From NCBI GenBank assembly GCA_029266615.1, contig JAQSWN010000039.1, positions 1 through 64,000 on the forward strand: 64,000 nucleotides of DNA, read 5' to 3'. The position numbers and the translations under genes are program-made. This DNA is from Polyangiaceae bacterium. Its GTDB lineage: Bacteria > Myxococcota_A > Polyangia > Polyangiales > Polyangiaceae. Shown piece after piece: positions 50,199-60,097 of the stretch (its first letter is position 1; every line of letters starts with the position of its first letter). The notes under the pieces are model-generated. The model had not been told where the DNA came from. It made no database searches and saw only the letters and a program-made list of their open reading frames with translations.

Positions 50199-50348
50199 AT
50201 GCTTTGGTATCTGGTCGTTGCATTGCTCGTGCTCTGGGCCCTCGGTCTCGCCAGCTCCTACACGCTGGGCGGGCTCTTGCACCTGGTGTTACTCGTCGCG
50301 CTCGTCGTCGCAGTCGTTCAGTTGCTCTCCGGCCGTCGTACCGTTTGA
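50199..50348 (+). CDS. DUF5670/lmo0937-family small membrane protein
   Basis: 49 aa, shorter than the ORF-track limit. MLWYLVVALLVLWALGLASSYTLGGLLHLVL... is the textbook sequence of this family: one long N-terminal helix, the 'SSYTLGGLLHLVL' turn, and a second helix ending 'LLSGRR'. GGAGGA precedes the ATG. It is an integral inner-membrane peptide, often stress-induced; molecular role unknown. Its stop overlaps the TTG start of the aminotransferase gene, so the two are probably transcribed together from the sigma54 promoter at 50154. Confidence 0.9.
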   Translation: MLWYLVVALLVLWALGLASSYTLGGLLHLVLLVALVVAVVQLLSGRRTV

Positions 50349-51448
50349 AGGCGAACTCGCGGAAGTCTCGGGCGGACGAGCTCATGCGCCGCGCGGCTGC
50401 GACACGCGGCCTGATTTCGTTCGCCGGTGGCTTACCGGATCCGACGCGCTTTCCCAAAGCTCGGCTGTCGCGGGCGTTTCTGGCGGGCCTTTCCCGGCAC
50501 GAAGACGTTGCGCTTCAATACAGCTGGCCCGAAGGAGATCTCGAGCTGCGCCGCGAGATCTCCCGGCTGCTGCGCGCGCGCGGCGCGAAGGTGCCGGCCG
50601 AGCGCATCATCGTGACGAGCGGCGCGCAGCAGGCCCTCGTCATTGCCGCCTTGGCAGCGCCACGCCACCGCACGGTTGCGGTCGAGCCGGAAAGCTACCA
50701 AGGGGCGCTAGACGCCTTCCGCGCGATGGGCGCCAAGTTGGTTCCGCTCAGTGCTCGCGCGGACCTCGAGTACTCTTTGCCCAGCGTGTCCAATCCACGC
50801 GGCGGGCGGCTAACGACCGCCCAGCGGCGCGAGGCTTTGGCGCGCGCGCAGGGGAACCGTTACTTGATTGAGGACGACGCCTACGACGGCCTCAGCTTCG
50901 GTGATGATCAGAGCCGGCCCTTGCTTGCGCTTGCGCCGGACCGCGTCTTTCACGTGGGCACCTTCTCCAAAGTACTTTCCCCGGGGCTGCGCATCGGCTG
51001 GCTCGTCGCCCCCGACCGGCTGCACGAGCGGGCTTTGGCGCAGAAGCAACAGCAGGACCTGCAAGCGAGCGGCCTTTCGCAGGCCCTCTTGGTCGAGTAC
51101 CTACGCACTGGGCACTTGGCGGGGCATCAGCGGCGCTGTGCGCATGCGTACCGACGCAAGCTCGCCAAGCTGCAGAAGGCGGTGCGGAGCTCCTTGCCGG
51201 AGTTCCGCTTCGACACGCCTATCGGAGGGTTCTCTCTGTGGCTCGAGTCCGAGCTGGAGCTTTCCGAGCTGGCAGTGTTGGCCGCAGCCGTCGAGGCGCG
51301 CGTCAGCTTCGACCTCGGCTCCAACTTTCGCGCCCAGCCTTCCGGCAAGCTCGCGCTCCGGCTGTGTTACTCGGCGGTTGCGGAGGGCCAGATCGAAGAG
51401 GGCGTGGCGCGCTTGGCGCAAGCGATTGAGCGTGTGCGCCGACGTTGA
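50345..51448 (+). CDS. PLP-dependent aminotransferase, class I/II
   Basis: About 367 aa. The start is TTG at 50345, overlapping the preceding TGA as TTGA; ATG 50384 is the alternative but would cut a conserved N-terminal helix. 'GLISFAGGLPDPTRFP' and 'YSWPEGDLELRREISRLL' identify the MocR/2-aminoadipate/aromatic aminotransferase group. The PLP Lys is in 'HVGTFSKVLSPGLRIGW', preceded by the pyridine-binding 'IEDDAYDGLSF'. There is no N-terminal GntR-type wHTH, so it is an enzyme and not a MocR regulator. Substrate cannot be assigned. Convergent with the AI-2E-type transporter gene, 10 bp apart. Confidence 0.9.
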   Translation: MKANSRKSRADELMRRAAATRGLISFAGGLPDPTRFPKARLSRAFLAGLSRHEDVALQYSWPEGDLELRREISRLLRARGAKVPAERIIVTSGAQQALVIAALAAPRHRTVAVEPESYQGALDAFRAMGAKLVPLSARADLEYSLPSVSNPRGGRLTTAQRREALARAQGNRYLIEDDAYDGLSFGDDQSRPLLALAPDRVFHVGTFSKVLSPGLRIGWLVAPDRLHERALAQKQQQDLQASGLSQALLVEYLRTGHLAGHQRRCAHAYRRKLAKLQKAVRSSLPEFRFDTPIGGFSLWLESELELSELAVLAAAVEARVSFDLGSNFRAQPSGKLALRLCYSAVAEGQIEEGVARLAQAIERVRRR

Positions 51449-51458
51449 AGAGGTGCGC

Positions 51459-53183
51459 TCAGGCCGCCGCGGCCGCGCGCTCGCTCTCCTGCAGCAAAAG
51501 CCGGGTGGCGTCGCTCATGGTGCTCACGACTTGGTTGGCCCCGGCCTCCCGCAGGCGTGCCTCGGCTTCTCGCGAGCGATGGTGCTCTGTCTCCGGCGCG
51601 AGCACGACGATGTACGCGCCGGGCAGCTCCGCGCGTAGACGCCGGCAGAGGAACCGCGCGTTGGTGTTGCTGGCCGGCGGCAAGGCCGCGATGCACACGA
51701 GCGCGGGGCCCTGCGCCAGCGTAGCGGCAAGGGCCGAGTCGCGCGCGCTCGGCGGTACTGCGTGGAGTCCAACCCCACGCTCGGCGAGGGCGCCGCCGAG
51801 CAGGCGTAGCAAGAGCTCGTCCGCTTGCGACTCCGCGGCTACGCCCACGATATTTCGGCTCTTGAGGGGACGCTCGGCGCTGGTCTGAAGCCGCGTCACG
51901 AGCCCGTCCAAGTCGCTCACTAGTCTATCCGCCGCGTCTTGATTGATGGCGTGCAGGCGTTGGTCCGCCACCATCAGCCGAAGCGCGGGGATGAGCAGGT
52001 GGTCGACGGCCGCGACGAGCGAGGATTCGGACACCTTGCGGCGCAAGAGGCGGTAAGCGTCCTTGCTCGCTCGCGCCAAAGTGCGTTGATAAAAGTTCAG
52101 GTCGGGGTTGAGCCCTGGCTCGTCCCCAAGAGCCACGGCTAGGAAGCGCAACTCTTGAACGTGGCGACCCACCACGGCCGCGCACACCGTGATCGGCGTC
52201 GCCAAAACGAGGCCGAGCCCGCCCCACAGCCATGTCCAAAATACTGCGGAAATCAGCAAGGCCAGCGCCGATACGCCGGTTCGCTTACCGAGCACGAGCG
52301 GCTCCACGAAATTGGCGAGCAGGAGGTCCACCACCAAGAACAGGGCGATGGTCAGCAAGGCTTGCTGCCAGCCGGGAAAGGAGACGAACGCCAGCAGGGT
52401 TGGCAGTAGGGTGGCAACCAAAGGGCCTAGCAGCGGTACGAACCGCAGAATCCCGGCGATGGCGCCCCATAAGAGCGCGTACGGCACGCCGATGAAATAC
52501 AGGCCAACCGCGATCACGCCGCCGAACGCGCTGTTGATGTAAGCCTGCGTGAGCAGCAGGTGACTCACGCGGGTGAACGCTTCCGTCATCGTTCGGGTCG
52601 TGACCGTGACGTTCTGAGTGCCCAGGAGCAGGATCAGTCGGCCCCGTAGGTCTTCCCGGTGGGCGAGCACGAACACGGTGAGGACCAGCACGAGGGCGAT
52701 GCCGGCCAGCGGCTCCAGCACGGGCCCGAACGCTTCCTCCAGCCGCTGCATCGGGGACGCGCCCCCGGGTACCACGCGCACCGCGCTGAGGTGGTCGCCC
52801 GTGCCGAGTTGTTGCTCGACGCTACGCGCGAGCTCCGTCAGGGCCCGGCTCGAGTCGGTGAACAGCTTGAAGCCGCCGCCGCGCAGGCTTCCGACTTTGT
52901 TGGACATCTGCGCGGAATAGGCGTGAATTTTGCTGGCGAGGTCGGCGACCTGCGCCACCAGCACCGCTCCGAGCACGGCCAAGACGCCGAGGGACGCGGT
53001 CAGCACGGCCGCCACCGAAAGACCGCGCGGCAAGCCCAGCTGCTCCAGCCGGTTGGAAGGTGGTGTGAGCACGAACGCGAAGTAGAGCGCGAGCGCGACC
53101 GGCACCAACACCGGACGACCCCAGTACAGAATCGCGACCACGAGCGCGAGCTGACCGAGGCGTCCGAAGCTCAAAGCCCACAC
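51459..53183 (-). CDS. AI-2E/PerM-family transporter with C-terminal Rossmann-like domain
   Basis: 574 aa from GTG at 53183 (GGAG four bases upstream), overlapping the stop of the receiver gene. The N-terminal ~350 residues are the PerM/TqsA-type permease: 'PVLVPVALALYFAFVLTPP', 'LTQAYINSAFGGVIAVGLYFIGVPYALLWG', 'FVPLLGPLVATLLPTLLAF', 'LVLATPITVC'. The remaining ~220 residues are soluble: a helical part, then an alpha/beta region 'NIVGVAAESQADELLLRLLGGALAERGV' resembling the B12-binding Rossmann fold but with no DxHxxG. This accessory domain could sense a nucleotide or protein. The paired receiver immediately upstream suggests phospho-regulated transport. Substrate unknown; AI-2 export is a family label only. 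Confidence 0.88.
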   Translation of the reverse strand: MWALSFGRLGQLALVVAILYWGRPVLVPVALALYFAFVLTPPSNRLEQLGLPRGLSVAAVLTASLGVLAVLGAVLVAQVADLASKIHAYSAQMSNKVGSLRGGGFKLFTDSSRALTELARSVEQQLGTGDHLSAVRVVPGGASPMQRLEEAFGPVLEPLAGIALVLVLTVFVLAHREDLRGRLILLLGTQNVTVTTRTMTEAFTRVSHLLLTQAYINSAFGGVIAVGLYFIGVPYALLWGAIAGILRFVPLLGPLVATLLPTLLAFVSFPGWQQALLTIALFLVVDLLLANFVEPLVLGKRTGVSALALLISAVFWTWLWGGLGLVLATPITVCAAVVGRHVQELRFLAVALGDEPGLNPDLNFYQRTLARASKDAYRLLRRKVSESSLVAAVDHLLIPALRLMVADQRLHAINQDAADRLVSDLDGLVTRLQTSAERPLKSRNIVGVAAESQADELLLRLLGGALAERGVGLHAVPPSARDSALAATLAQGPALVCIAALPPASNTNARFLCRRLRAELPGAYIVVLAPETEHHRSREAEARLREAGANQVVSTMSDATRLLLQESERAAAAA

Positions 53184-53632
53184 AGCTCCGCGATGCGCGC
53201 CAGCAACAGCGACGTGTCGGTCGGCTTCTCGAAGGCGTCGTCCACTTGAAGCTTGCCGCGCTCTTGTTCGGCCATGGCGCAGAGCAAGACGACCGGGATT
53301 GAGCGCAGGCTCGGATGCTGCTTCAGGGACTCGCAGAGATCCCACCCACTCATCACCGGCATCTGCAGGTCGGTGAGGATGAGATCCGGATCCAGCCCTT
53401 CCTCTAGGACCGACATGGCGCGGCTTCCGTTCTCCGCGCCGACGGCCGAATAGCCTTGGCTATCCAAAAGCTCGACCAAGATTTCGCGATTGTCTTCGTC
53501 GTCGTCGACGACCAACACTTTGCAGCCGTTGCGTGCCACGGGTTCTACCAAGCCAAGGTGTCGAGCCCCGGACCCAAGCTCCGGCTCGGGGTGGGAGGGC
53601 GACGACCGCGCGTGTTGCAAAGGGCTGACCAA
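53171..53632 (-). CDS. Receiver-domain regulator coupled to the transporter
   Basis: About 153 aa from TTG at 53632, chosen because GGAGGA lies six bases upstream; the track start is ~77 codons earlier with no support. The receiver has 'VLVVDDDEDNREILVELL', phospho-Asp 'LILTDLQMPVMSGWDL' and Lys in 'DAFEKPTDTS'. A ~35-residue N-terminal tail of low complexity precedes it. There is no output domain, so it acts by protein contact. It overlaps the start of the AI-2E-type transporter, whose soluble C-terminal domain is an obvious candidate partner. Confidence 0.85.
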   Translation of the reverse strand: MVSPLQHARSSPSHPEPELGSGARHLGLVEPVARNGCKVLVVDDDEDNREILVELLDSQGYSAVGAENGSRAMSVLEEGLDPDLILTDLQMPVMSGWDLCESLKQHPSLRSIPVVLLCAMAEQERGKLQVDDAFEKPTDTSLLLARIAELCGL

Positions 53633-53735
53633 GGTAGATCCTCCATAAGTGGCGGAATACGGGAGCGGTGAGGCGTCGCTGCCGCGACAAATCGCCCCCT
53701 CGGTGGTGCGAGCGAGGCGATTAGCGACGCCGGGG

Positions 53736-53978
53736 TCAAGGTTGGCGCGTACGGTCGATGTCACGCGCCGGCTGGGCGCCGGGGGCCGCTTCGTCAGCAG
53801 GGCCTCGGTTGCGACCTTTGCCGTCGCTGCCTGACTGCACCGCCCACAGCACGGCAAGGGCAATCACCGCCGTAAAACCCGCGGCCAGGCCCCACCACAC
53901 CCATCCTGCGGCTCGCCGGTTGCTGTCGGCAGGCCCCGTCATTTTCGCGTTCGCGCGATCTTCGGTCTCTGATCTCAT
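53736..53978 (-). CDS. Small single-TM hypothetical protein
   Basis: 80 aa. ATG at 53978 has AAGGAG seven bases before it. A charged N-terminus 'MRSETEDRANAKMTGPADS' is followed by one TM helix 'WVWWGLAAGFTAVIALAVLWAV' and a hydrophilic Ser/Gly/Pro tail. It probably sits with the N-terminus inside. A -24/-12 promoter with excellent spacing lies 39 bp upstream. It is downstream of glsB on the same strand, separated by a strong hairpin. Likely a sigma54-controlled envelope-stress protein; function unknown. Confidence 0.7.
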   Translation of the reverse strand: MRSETEDRANAKMTGPADSNRRAAGWVWWGLAAGFTAVIALAVLWAVQSGSDGKGRNRGPADEAAPGAQPARDIDRTRQP

Positions 53979-54016
53979 GTGGGGCTCCTTCACGGCTCAT
54001 GCGCTGGACGAAGTGG

Positions 54017-54032
54017 TGCATCGCTCGTGCCA
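54017..54032 (-). promoter_or_regulatory. Near-consensus -24/-12 promoter for single-TM protein
   Basis: Minus-strand TGGCACGAGCGATGCA matches TGGCACG-N4-TTGCW except at one base. The predicted leader is ~28 nt and contains AAGGAG. Confidence 0.6.
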
Positions 54033-54043
54033 TAAGGCATGCA

Positions 54044-54084
54044 GAAACGGCTTCGCCCGTCTTGGGGACGGAGGAAGCCGTTTC
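54044..54084 (-). terminator. Nested hairpin between glsB and the single-TM gene
   Basis: The outer stem GAAACGGCTTC / GAAGCCGTTTC (11 bp, perfect) encloses an inner stem CCGTC / GACGG. It lies ~80 bp after the glsB stop and just upstream of the -24/-12 element of the next gene. It could terminate glsB, or be an activator site for the promoter; there is no T-run. Confidence 0.5.
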
Positions 54085-54162
54085 CTTGGCCGGCGACCGA
54101 GGACGCACAGCTTTCATGGCGCTGAGCGACCGAGCTCGTCGGCCTGCGCCCTCGATAATCGC

Positions 54163-54429
54163 TTAGACCGTAGCTCGGCCGCGCGTGAAGACGCCGCCCC
54201 CCACCGCTAGCGCGATGAGAGCGCCGATCACGCTGCCGATGAGGCCCGCGGTGTTGAAGTCCATCACGCGGCTGTCGGTGAGCAGTGCGCCGATGAAACC
54301 GCCGATGAACGAGCCGACCACGCCCAGCAGCATGGTGGCGAGTAAGCTCATCTTCTGCGAGCCCGGCATGACCGCACGCGCAATGAACCCAACGACGATA
54401 CCGAAGACGAGAAATAGAATGATGCCCAT
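54163..54429 (-). CDS. GlsB/YeaQ/YmgE-family stress membrane protein
   Basis: 88 aa from ATG at 54429 with AGGAGC upstream. Three Gly-rich TM helices: 'ILFLVFGIVVGFIARAVMPG', 'LLATMLLGVVGSFIGGFIGALL', 'GLIGSVIGALIALAVGGGV'. The sequence fits the transglycosylase-associated/GlsB family, whose members are induced in general or envelope stress, with no known biochemical activity. A near-consensus -24/-12 element stands 42 bp upstream. It is one of several sigma54-controlled small membrane proteins in this window. Confidence 0.94.
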   Translation of the reverse strand: MGIILFLVFGIVVGFIARAVMPGSQKMSLLATMLLGVVGSFIGGFIGALLTDSRVMDFNTAGLIGSVIGALIALAVGGGVFTRGRATV

Positions 54430-54470
54430 GGTGTGCTCCTGGCAGAGATGCCGATGATGAGCGAAGTCAT

Positions 54471-54486
54471 CGCAAGATGCGGGCCA
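54471..54486 (-). promoter_or_regulatory. Near-consensus -24/-12 promoter for glsB
   Basis: Minus-strand TGGCCCGCATCTTGCG, nearly the same 16-mer as the DUF3072 promoter (TGGCCCGCGTCTTGCT). The leader is ~31 nt, with the ribosome site. Confidence 0.6.
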
Positions 54487-54574
54487 CGCCGTTCGACGGA
54501 AATTTGGCTCGAACGTGCCCGAAATTGGCCCCTGATCGCCTCACCGTGACACATGCGCCGCCACTGCTGCTCCT

Positions 54575-55247
54575 TCAGAGTCGCTCGTAAGGCCAGGGAC
54601 CCATATCCAGGTGCAGGTGCGTCGTATGCCGGGGATCGGCAGGACCGAGCATCCCGCGGAAGACGTCCGACTGGCGCAGCGCGGTCTCCAGCGCCCGGAA
54701 AAACTCGTGATGTTTGAGCGCGACCGCGTCGGTGGCAGCGCTCCCCGCCGCCGGATGGTGCCGCACCACCGTGATGGCCCCGCTCCAGCGCGCGCGGGAG
54801 TGCGGGTGCCTCCGCCGGCATTCCACCGGCGTTCTGCGGAGCCGCGGGGAGTGCGGGAAAGCGGAAACCCGTCACGTCTAGCGCATTGCCGAGCGCGTGC
54901 TCGCTCAGCCGCTCCTGGCGGTGCTCTACGGCTCGGCAGGCATAAGCTCCAGCGTTCAGAATCCGCGTCGGCGCGCGGCCGTAGACGCGTGAGCCGACCT
55001 CCGCCACCAGCACCTCGAAGCGCGCGACGCGCGCCTCGAAGGGCGCCGCCACCGTGATGGGCGGCTCGAGCCGCACGCGCTCGCCGCGGTAGACGCGCAG
55101 GCGTTCCGGATGGCACGGCTGCCCCGCGGCACGGCTCACCTCGTCCAGCTCGTAGGAATCGCCCGTGACGCGATGCCAGGAGGCGGCCGAGCAGGCGAGG
55201 AGGACGAAGGTCGACAAGCCGAGCGAGGCCTGGGCGAGGGGGCTCAC
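54575..55247 (-). pseudogene. Frameshifted extensin-like C-terminal domain lipoprotein
   Basis: The start is GTG at 55247, with lipobox LLAC. The first frame has 'FEVLVAEVGSRVYGRAPTRILNAGAYACR' and 'RLSEHALGNALDVTGFRFP', the extensin_C/peptidase-like fold with its SEH...LD zinc-site pattern. It then drifts at 'APALPRALERGHHGG'. The rest, 'RWSGAITVVRHHPAAG' and 'FFRALETALRQSDVFRGMLGPADPRHTTHLHLDMGPW', follows in another frame to the stop at 54575. The switch point lies in a (CG)n run 'CCCGCGCGCGCTGG'; loss of one CG explains it. Both halves are otherwise intact. Functional members are thought to bind or cleave cell-wall material. Confidence 0.8.
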
Positions 55248-55376
55248 GTCTTAGAGATACGCGCGGACAGCCGCTTCTGCACGCCGGCACGCTTCAGGGC
55301 CTCCGCCAGCTCGTAGCTGGGACCGACGACCTCGCGATTTGGCGAACCGCCACGGGCAGCACTCTGCTCCGACTTG

Positions 55377-55392
55377 CGGCACTCGACTTGCA
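55377..55392 (+). promoter_or_regulatory. Possible -24/-12 element before recQ
   Basis: CGGCACTCGACTTGCA has correct GG-GC spacing, but its predicted start would be only ~4 nt before the ATG, so it may be chance. Confidence 0.25.
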
Positions 55393-55406
55393 GCGCCTAG
55401 ACCAAC

Positions 55407-56870
55407 ATGCCCATCACGCCCAGAGAGTGGCGCGAAGTCCGCGAAATCCTCCACGATAAGTTAGAATTTCAGGCGCTCCGTCCGGGGCAAAAGGAAGCTC
55501 TGGAGGCAGTCCTGCAAGGGCGGGACACGCTGGCGGTGCTGCCCACGGGCTCTGGCAAGAGCGCCATCTACCAGATCGCGGCGCTGATGATCCCCGGCCC
55601 CACCGTCGTCGTTTCGCCCCTCATCGCGCTGCAAGTGGACCAAGTGGGCGCCATTCGCGACAGCGAGCTCGGCGAGGCCGCGCTCGTGAACTCACTGCAG
55701 CGTCGCAGTGAGCGGGAGGAAGCGTTTGCCGCGCTCGAACGGCAAGACTTGGAGTTCTTGTTGGTCGCGCCAGAGCAGCTCACCAACGCGGAGACGCTGC
55801 AGAGGCTGCGCGCCGCCAAGCCTTCTCTCTTCGTGGTGGACGAAGCGCACTGCATCTCGGAGTGGGGGCACTCGTTCCGCCCCGACTACTTGCGGTTGAG
55901 CACCGCGATAGAGGCGCTGGGCAGGCCCGTAACGCTCGCCTTGACCGCGACCGCGTCGCCGGAGGTGCGCCGAGAGATCGTGGAGCGGCTAGGGCTTTCG
56001 AATCCAACTGTGGTGGTGACCGGCTTCGACCGACCGAACATTCACTTGCAGGTGCGCTGCCTGAGCGGCGAGAGCCTGAAGCAACGCGAGCTGCTCCAGC
56101 TTCTCGCCGGGTTGGAGGGCTCCGGTATCGTGTACGTCAGCACGCGCAAGCGCGCGGAGACACTCGCCCAGGCGCTGGCCGCGGCTGGCCTTTCGTCCAC
56201 CGCGTACCACGCCGGCCTGAAGCGTGACGCGCGTCACGAGCGGCAGGCGGCGTTCATGAACGGGGAGACCCGCATCATCGTCGCGACGTGCGCGTTCGGA
56301 ATGGGCATCGACAAGCCCGACGTGCGATTCGTCGTGCACTACGACGTGAGCGACTCGCTCGACTCCTACTACCAGGAAGTGGGCCGGGCCGGACGCGACG
56401 GAGAGCCGGCGCAGGCGGTGCTGTTCTTCTCCGAGCAAGACTTGAACTTGAAGCGGTTCTTCGCTGGCGGAGGCAAGCTGGCAGAGTCGGAGCTGCAGCT
56501 GCTGCTGGAGGAGCTGCAGAGCAATGGGGCGCCCCTCACCGTTGTCGAGCTGCAACGCCGCACCGGGCTCACGAAGTCCAAGGTACAGCGCGCTATTGCG
56601 CGGCTAGAAGATCGCGGCGTCGTGGAGCGCAGCCGCAACGGCGTGACCCTCGAGCGAGATTCGCTGCCGGAGCTCGAGCAACACGTCGGCGCCGCGCTCT
56701 CTGCGCAGGAGGCGCTGCGCGCGCGGCAGAGCGACCGCATCGCGGAGATTCAAGCCTACGCACGCGCCCGTGGCTGCCGCCGCGCGAGCCTACTTCTGCA
56801 CTTTGGCGAAACTCTGGACGCGTGCAGCGGCTGCGACAACTGCGACCACCCCCTGCAGGGGGCCGCCTAA
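55407..56870 (+). CDS. RecQ-like ATP-dependent DNA helicase
   Basis: 487 aa from ATG at 55407; no good ribosome site. SF2 helicase motifs in order: I 'VLPTGSGKSAIYQ', Ia 'VVSPLIALQVDQV', II 'LFVVDEAHCISEWGHSFRPDY', III 'LALTATAS', IV 'GIVYVSTRKRAE', V 'IIVATCAFGMGIDKPDVRFVVHYD' and VI 'YYQEVGRAGRDGEP'. A winged-helix RQC part follows, and the C-terminus has a zinc motif 'CSGCDNCDHP'. It lacks the HRDC domain and so is a short RecQ. It unwinds DNA 3'-5' in repair and recombination. Its last 4 bases overlap the convergent ATP-grasp gene. Confidence 0.93.
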   Translation: MPITPREWREVREILHDKLEFQALRPGQKEALEAVLQGRDTLAVLPTGSGKSAIYQIAALMIPGPTVVVSPLIALQVDQVGAIRDSELGEAALVNSLQRRSEREEAFAALERQDLEFLLVAPEQLTNAETLQRLRAAKPSLFVVDEAHCISEWGHSFRPDYLRLSTAIEALGRPVTLALTATASPEVRREIVERLGLSNPTVVVTGFDRPNIHLQVRCLSGESLKQRELLQLLAGLEGSGIVYVSTRKRAETLAQALAAAGLSSTAYHAGLKRDARHERQAAFMNGETRIIVATCAFGMGIDKPDVRFVVHYDVSDSLDSYYQEVGRAGRDGEPAQAVLFFSEQDLNLKRFFAGGGKLAESELQLLLEELQSNGAPLTVVELQRRTGLTKSKVQRAIARLEDRGVVERSRNGVTLERDSLPELEQHVGAALSAQEALRARQSDRIAEIQAYARARGCRRASLLLHFGETLDACSGCDNCDHPLQGAA

Positions 56871-58027
56871 GCCGAAGGCGTCTGCACGAGTTGAACCCCT
56901 CGGAGTACGCCGGCCAACTCGACGTGGCGCAGAAGGTACGCCACGTCGCCCATGGTGTCCGCGAAGGCGGCAGGCACGCCATGCTCGGCGAACAGCATCT
57001 CCCCCAGCTCAGCGCGGAGCTCGGGGTCGGATAGCTGGTAGCGTCGCCCTGCGCGTCGACCCGCGTGAGCGGTGTGGTAGCGGCGTTCGAATCGGAAATC
57101 TCTCACGTCCTCGCCGGCCATGATTTTCCCCCAGAGCTCGTAGACGTCGACGTCGCAGGCCGCGTTCATCATGTCCGTGGTGAAGCCGCCGGGCGGGCGC
57201 AGGTTCATTTCCAGCCCCGTGTACTTGCCGTCACCGTGGTTGAATAGCTCCAAGTGGAAGAAGCGCTCCCGCAGGTCGAACGCCGCAACGACGCGTGCTC
57301 CGACCGCTTCGAGTCCTGGAGGTAGCTCGCGGAGAGAGTAGTAGTAACCGTCTGACTGGCGCTCGCGCAACTGCATGATGCCGGTGTCGTATTCGTGCGA
57401 AGTCGCGAACACGATGCGCCCCTCTCGATCCGTCAGGCCGTCGTACGTGATGAGCGGAGCTTCCACGAAGGGCTGCACGACGTGACTCTGCAGCTGACGA
57501 CCGATGGCTTCTTCGAGCGCGCCGTCGTTGGTAACGCGAAACGTGTCTCGGGCTCCGGAACCGTGGTCGGGCTTGAATATCAGCGGATACCCGTGCTCCT
57601 TCGCGAAGCTCCTGACCTTCGAGCCGCTCTCGGCGGGGATAGTCGGAGGGTAGGGCACGCCGGCCCCTCCAAACAATGCCGCCATGCCAAGCTTGCTGCG
57701 TTGCTGCGCGAGCGCGGCGCTGCTCAAACCTCGGATGCCGAATTCGTCCCTCAGCTTGGCTTCGGCGACTAGCCAATGCTCACCGTTCGAGTCAACGCGG
57801 TCGATCGCGCCATAACGCTCGATGAGGGCACCGACCGCGATTCTGAGGGCCCCGTAGTCGCCCATGCCCGGTTCGTAAACGTAGTGATGAAGGCCGCGCG
57901 CTTGGGCGCTGTCTTGGGGCAGCGGCTCGTCGCCGATGCCCAAGACATTCACGCCTCGCGCTGCGAGCGCACGACAGAAGGCGCCCGCGGTCGGGGGGAA
58001 CGCGGGCGAAAGGAAGAGGATATTCAT
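56867..58027 (-). CDS. ATP-grasp protein of carbamoyl-phosphate-synthase-like class
   Basis: 386 aa from ATG at 58027. An N-terminal Rossmann part 'MNILFLSPAFPPTAGAFCRAL' is followed by the ATP-grasp core: 'AALFGGAGVPYPP', 'GYPLIFKPDHGSGARDTFRV', 'SHVVQPFVEAPLITYDGL' and the metal-binding 'GLEMNLRPPGGFTTDMMN'. The family ligates a carboxylate to an amine or thiol, forming acylphosphate with ATP; substrate unknown. It is the last gene of the minus-strand run GH2 - small protein - SRPBCC - alcohol dehydrogenase - ATP-grasp, eight bases after the dehydrogenase stop, so it is probably co-transcribed. Confidence 0.85.
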   Translation of the reverse strand: MNILFLSPAFPPTAGAFCRALAARGVNVLGIGDEPLPQDSAQARGLHHYVYEPGMGDYGALRIAVGALIERYGAIDRVDSNGEHWLVAEAKLRDEFGIRGLSSAALAQQRSKLGMAALFGGAGVPYPPTIPAESGSKVRSFAKEHGYPLIFKPDHGSGARDTFRVTNDGALEEAIGRQLQSHVVQPFVEAPLITYDGLTDREGRIVFATSHEYDTGIMQLRERQSDGYYYSLRELPPGLEAVGARVVAAFDLRERFFHLELFNHGDGKYTGLEMNLRPPGGFTTDMMNAACDVDVYELWGKIMAGEDVRDFRFERRYHTAHAGRRAGRRYQLSDPELRAELGEMLFAEHGVPAAFADTMGDVAYLLRHVELAGVLRGVQLVQTPSA

Positions 58028-58034
58028 GACTGGC

Positions 58035-59206
<1,172 letters not shown>

Positions 59207-59210
<4 letters not shown>

Positions 59211-60066
59211 AGCGACTCGCTCCTTCCGATGACGGTGATGGCTTCGTTTTCCGCGGCGGGGCGCGCCGGGTGCCTGCCAGCATGAATGCTCGCGTCCGCT
59301 TGGCGACGGCAGCGCCGAGCGCGCCGCCCGGAGGCTCGTACTTGAGCTCCACGATGACGATGGTTCCCCGCCCGGCCGGGCCGGGCTTGAAGCAAACCGC
59401 GCCGCGGTTCGGGACCGTTGCCCCCTCGAGCGACCGCCATGCGATTCGCTCGTTCGGTTCGTCCAACGTGATCTCCGCCTGCCACTCGACGGTGGTGCCC
59501 GCTGGGGCTTTGGCGCGCCATCGCGACGTCTGGCCCTCCTCTTCGACCGACTCCAGATGAGCCATGAAGCGAGGCAGATTTTCGAGCTTGCGCCAATATT
59601 GATAAACCGTTTCTGGCGAACGGTTGATGTGCAGACTGCGCACGACGTGCAGCGGCTCCAGGACTTTTTGCACGAGAGGGCTGCGGCTAAGCCGAGCGGC
59701 ACCGTACGCATCCGCGGCCGCCACGCCCGCAACTGCCGCCGTAGCGGCAACGAGACGGGACTTTTGCGGGGCGCCATCTTGAAGCGCGGCCCCGAGCAGG
59801 CCGAGATCCATGGCGTCCCCCAAGGTGCGCAACCACAGTGGACCGGAAGAGCTCGGATTCGCGAGCACGGCGATGCCGCTTGCTACCTCTCGCAAGCCGA
59901 GGAGGCGGAGCACGCCGCGGGTCCGGGGCCGGTTCTTGATGCCGATCAGGTCCGCGATGGCGCCCGGAGCCGCGAGCTGCGACAAGCCGAGCGCCAAGCT
60001 GAAGTAGCCGAGCACGCGAGCATGGCGCTCGCCGCTCTCCCGTCGTCCGAGCGTGGTGGTTTGCAT
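59207..60066 (-). pseudogene. DoxX-like/SRPBCC fusion with C-terminal frame lesion
   Basis: ATG at 60066 gives '[31 protein letters not shown]'. The N-terminal ~130 residues are hydrophobic and helical ('[18 protein letters not shown]', '[18 protein letters not shown]'), followed by an SRPBCC/cyclase domain '[26 protein letters not shown]', '[24 protein letters not shown]' and '[24 protein letters not shown]'. Known relatives continue with about 30 more conserved residues; here the frame runs on as '[17 protein letters not shown]' without a stop into the dehydrogenase gene. A second frame ends '[14 protein letters not shown]' at an ATGA with the dehydrogenase start. A deletion has therefore removed the end of the domain and shifted the frame. 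Confidence 0.65.
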
Positions 60067-60097
60067 GCGCCGCTCGGCTGCAATGGCCGTGCCGCGC

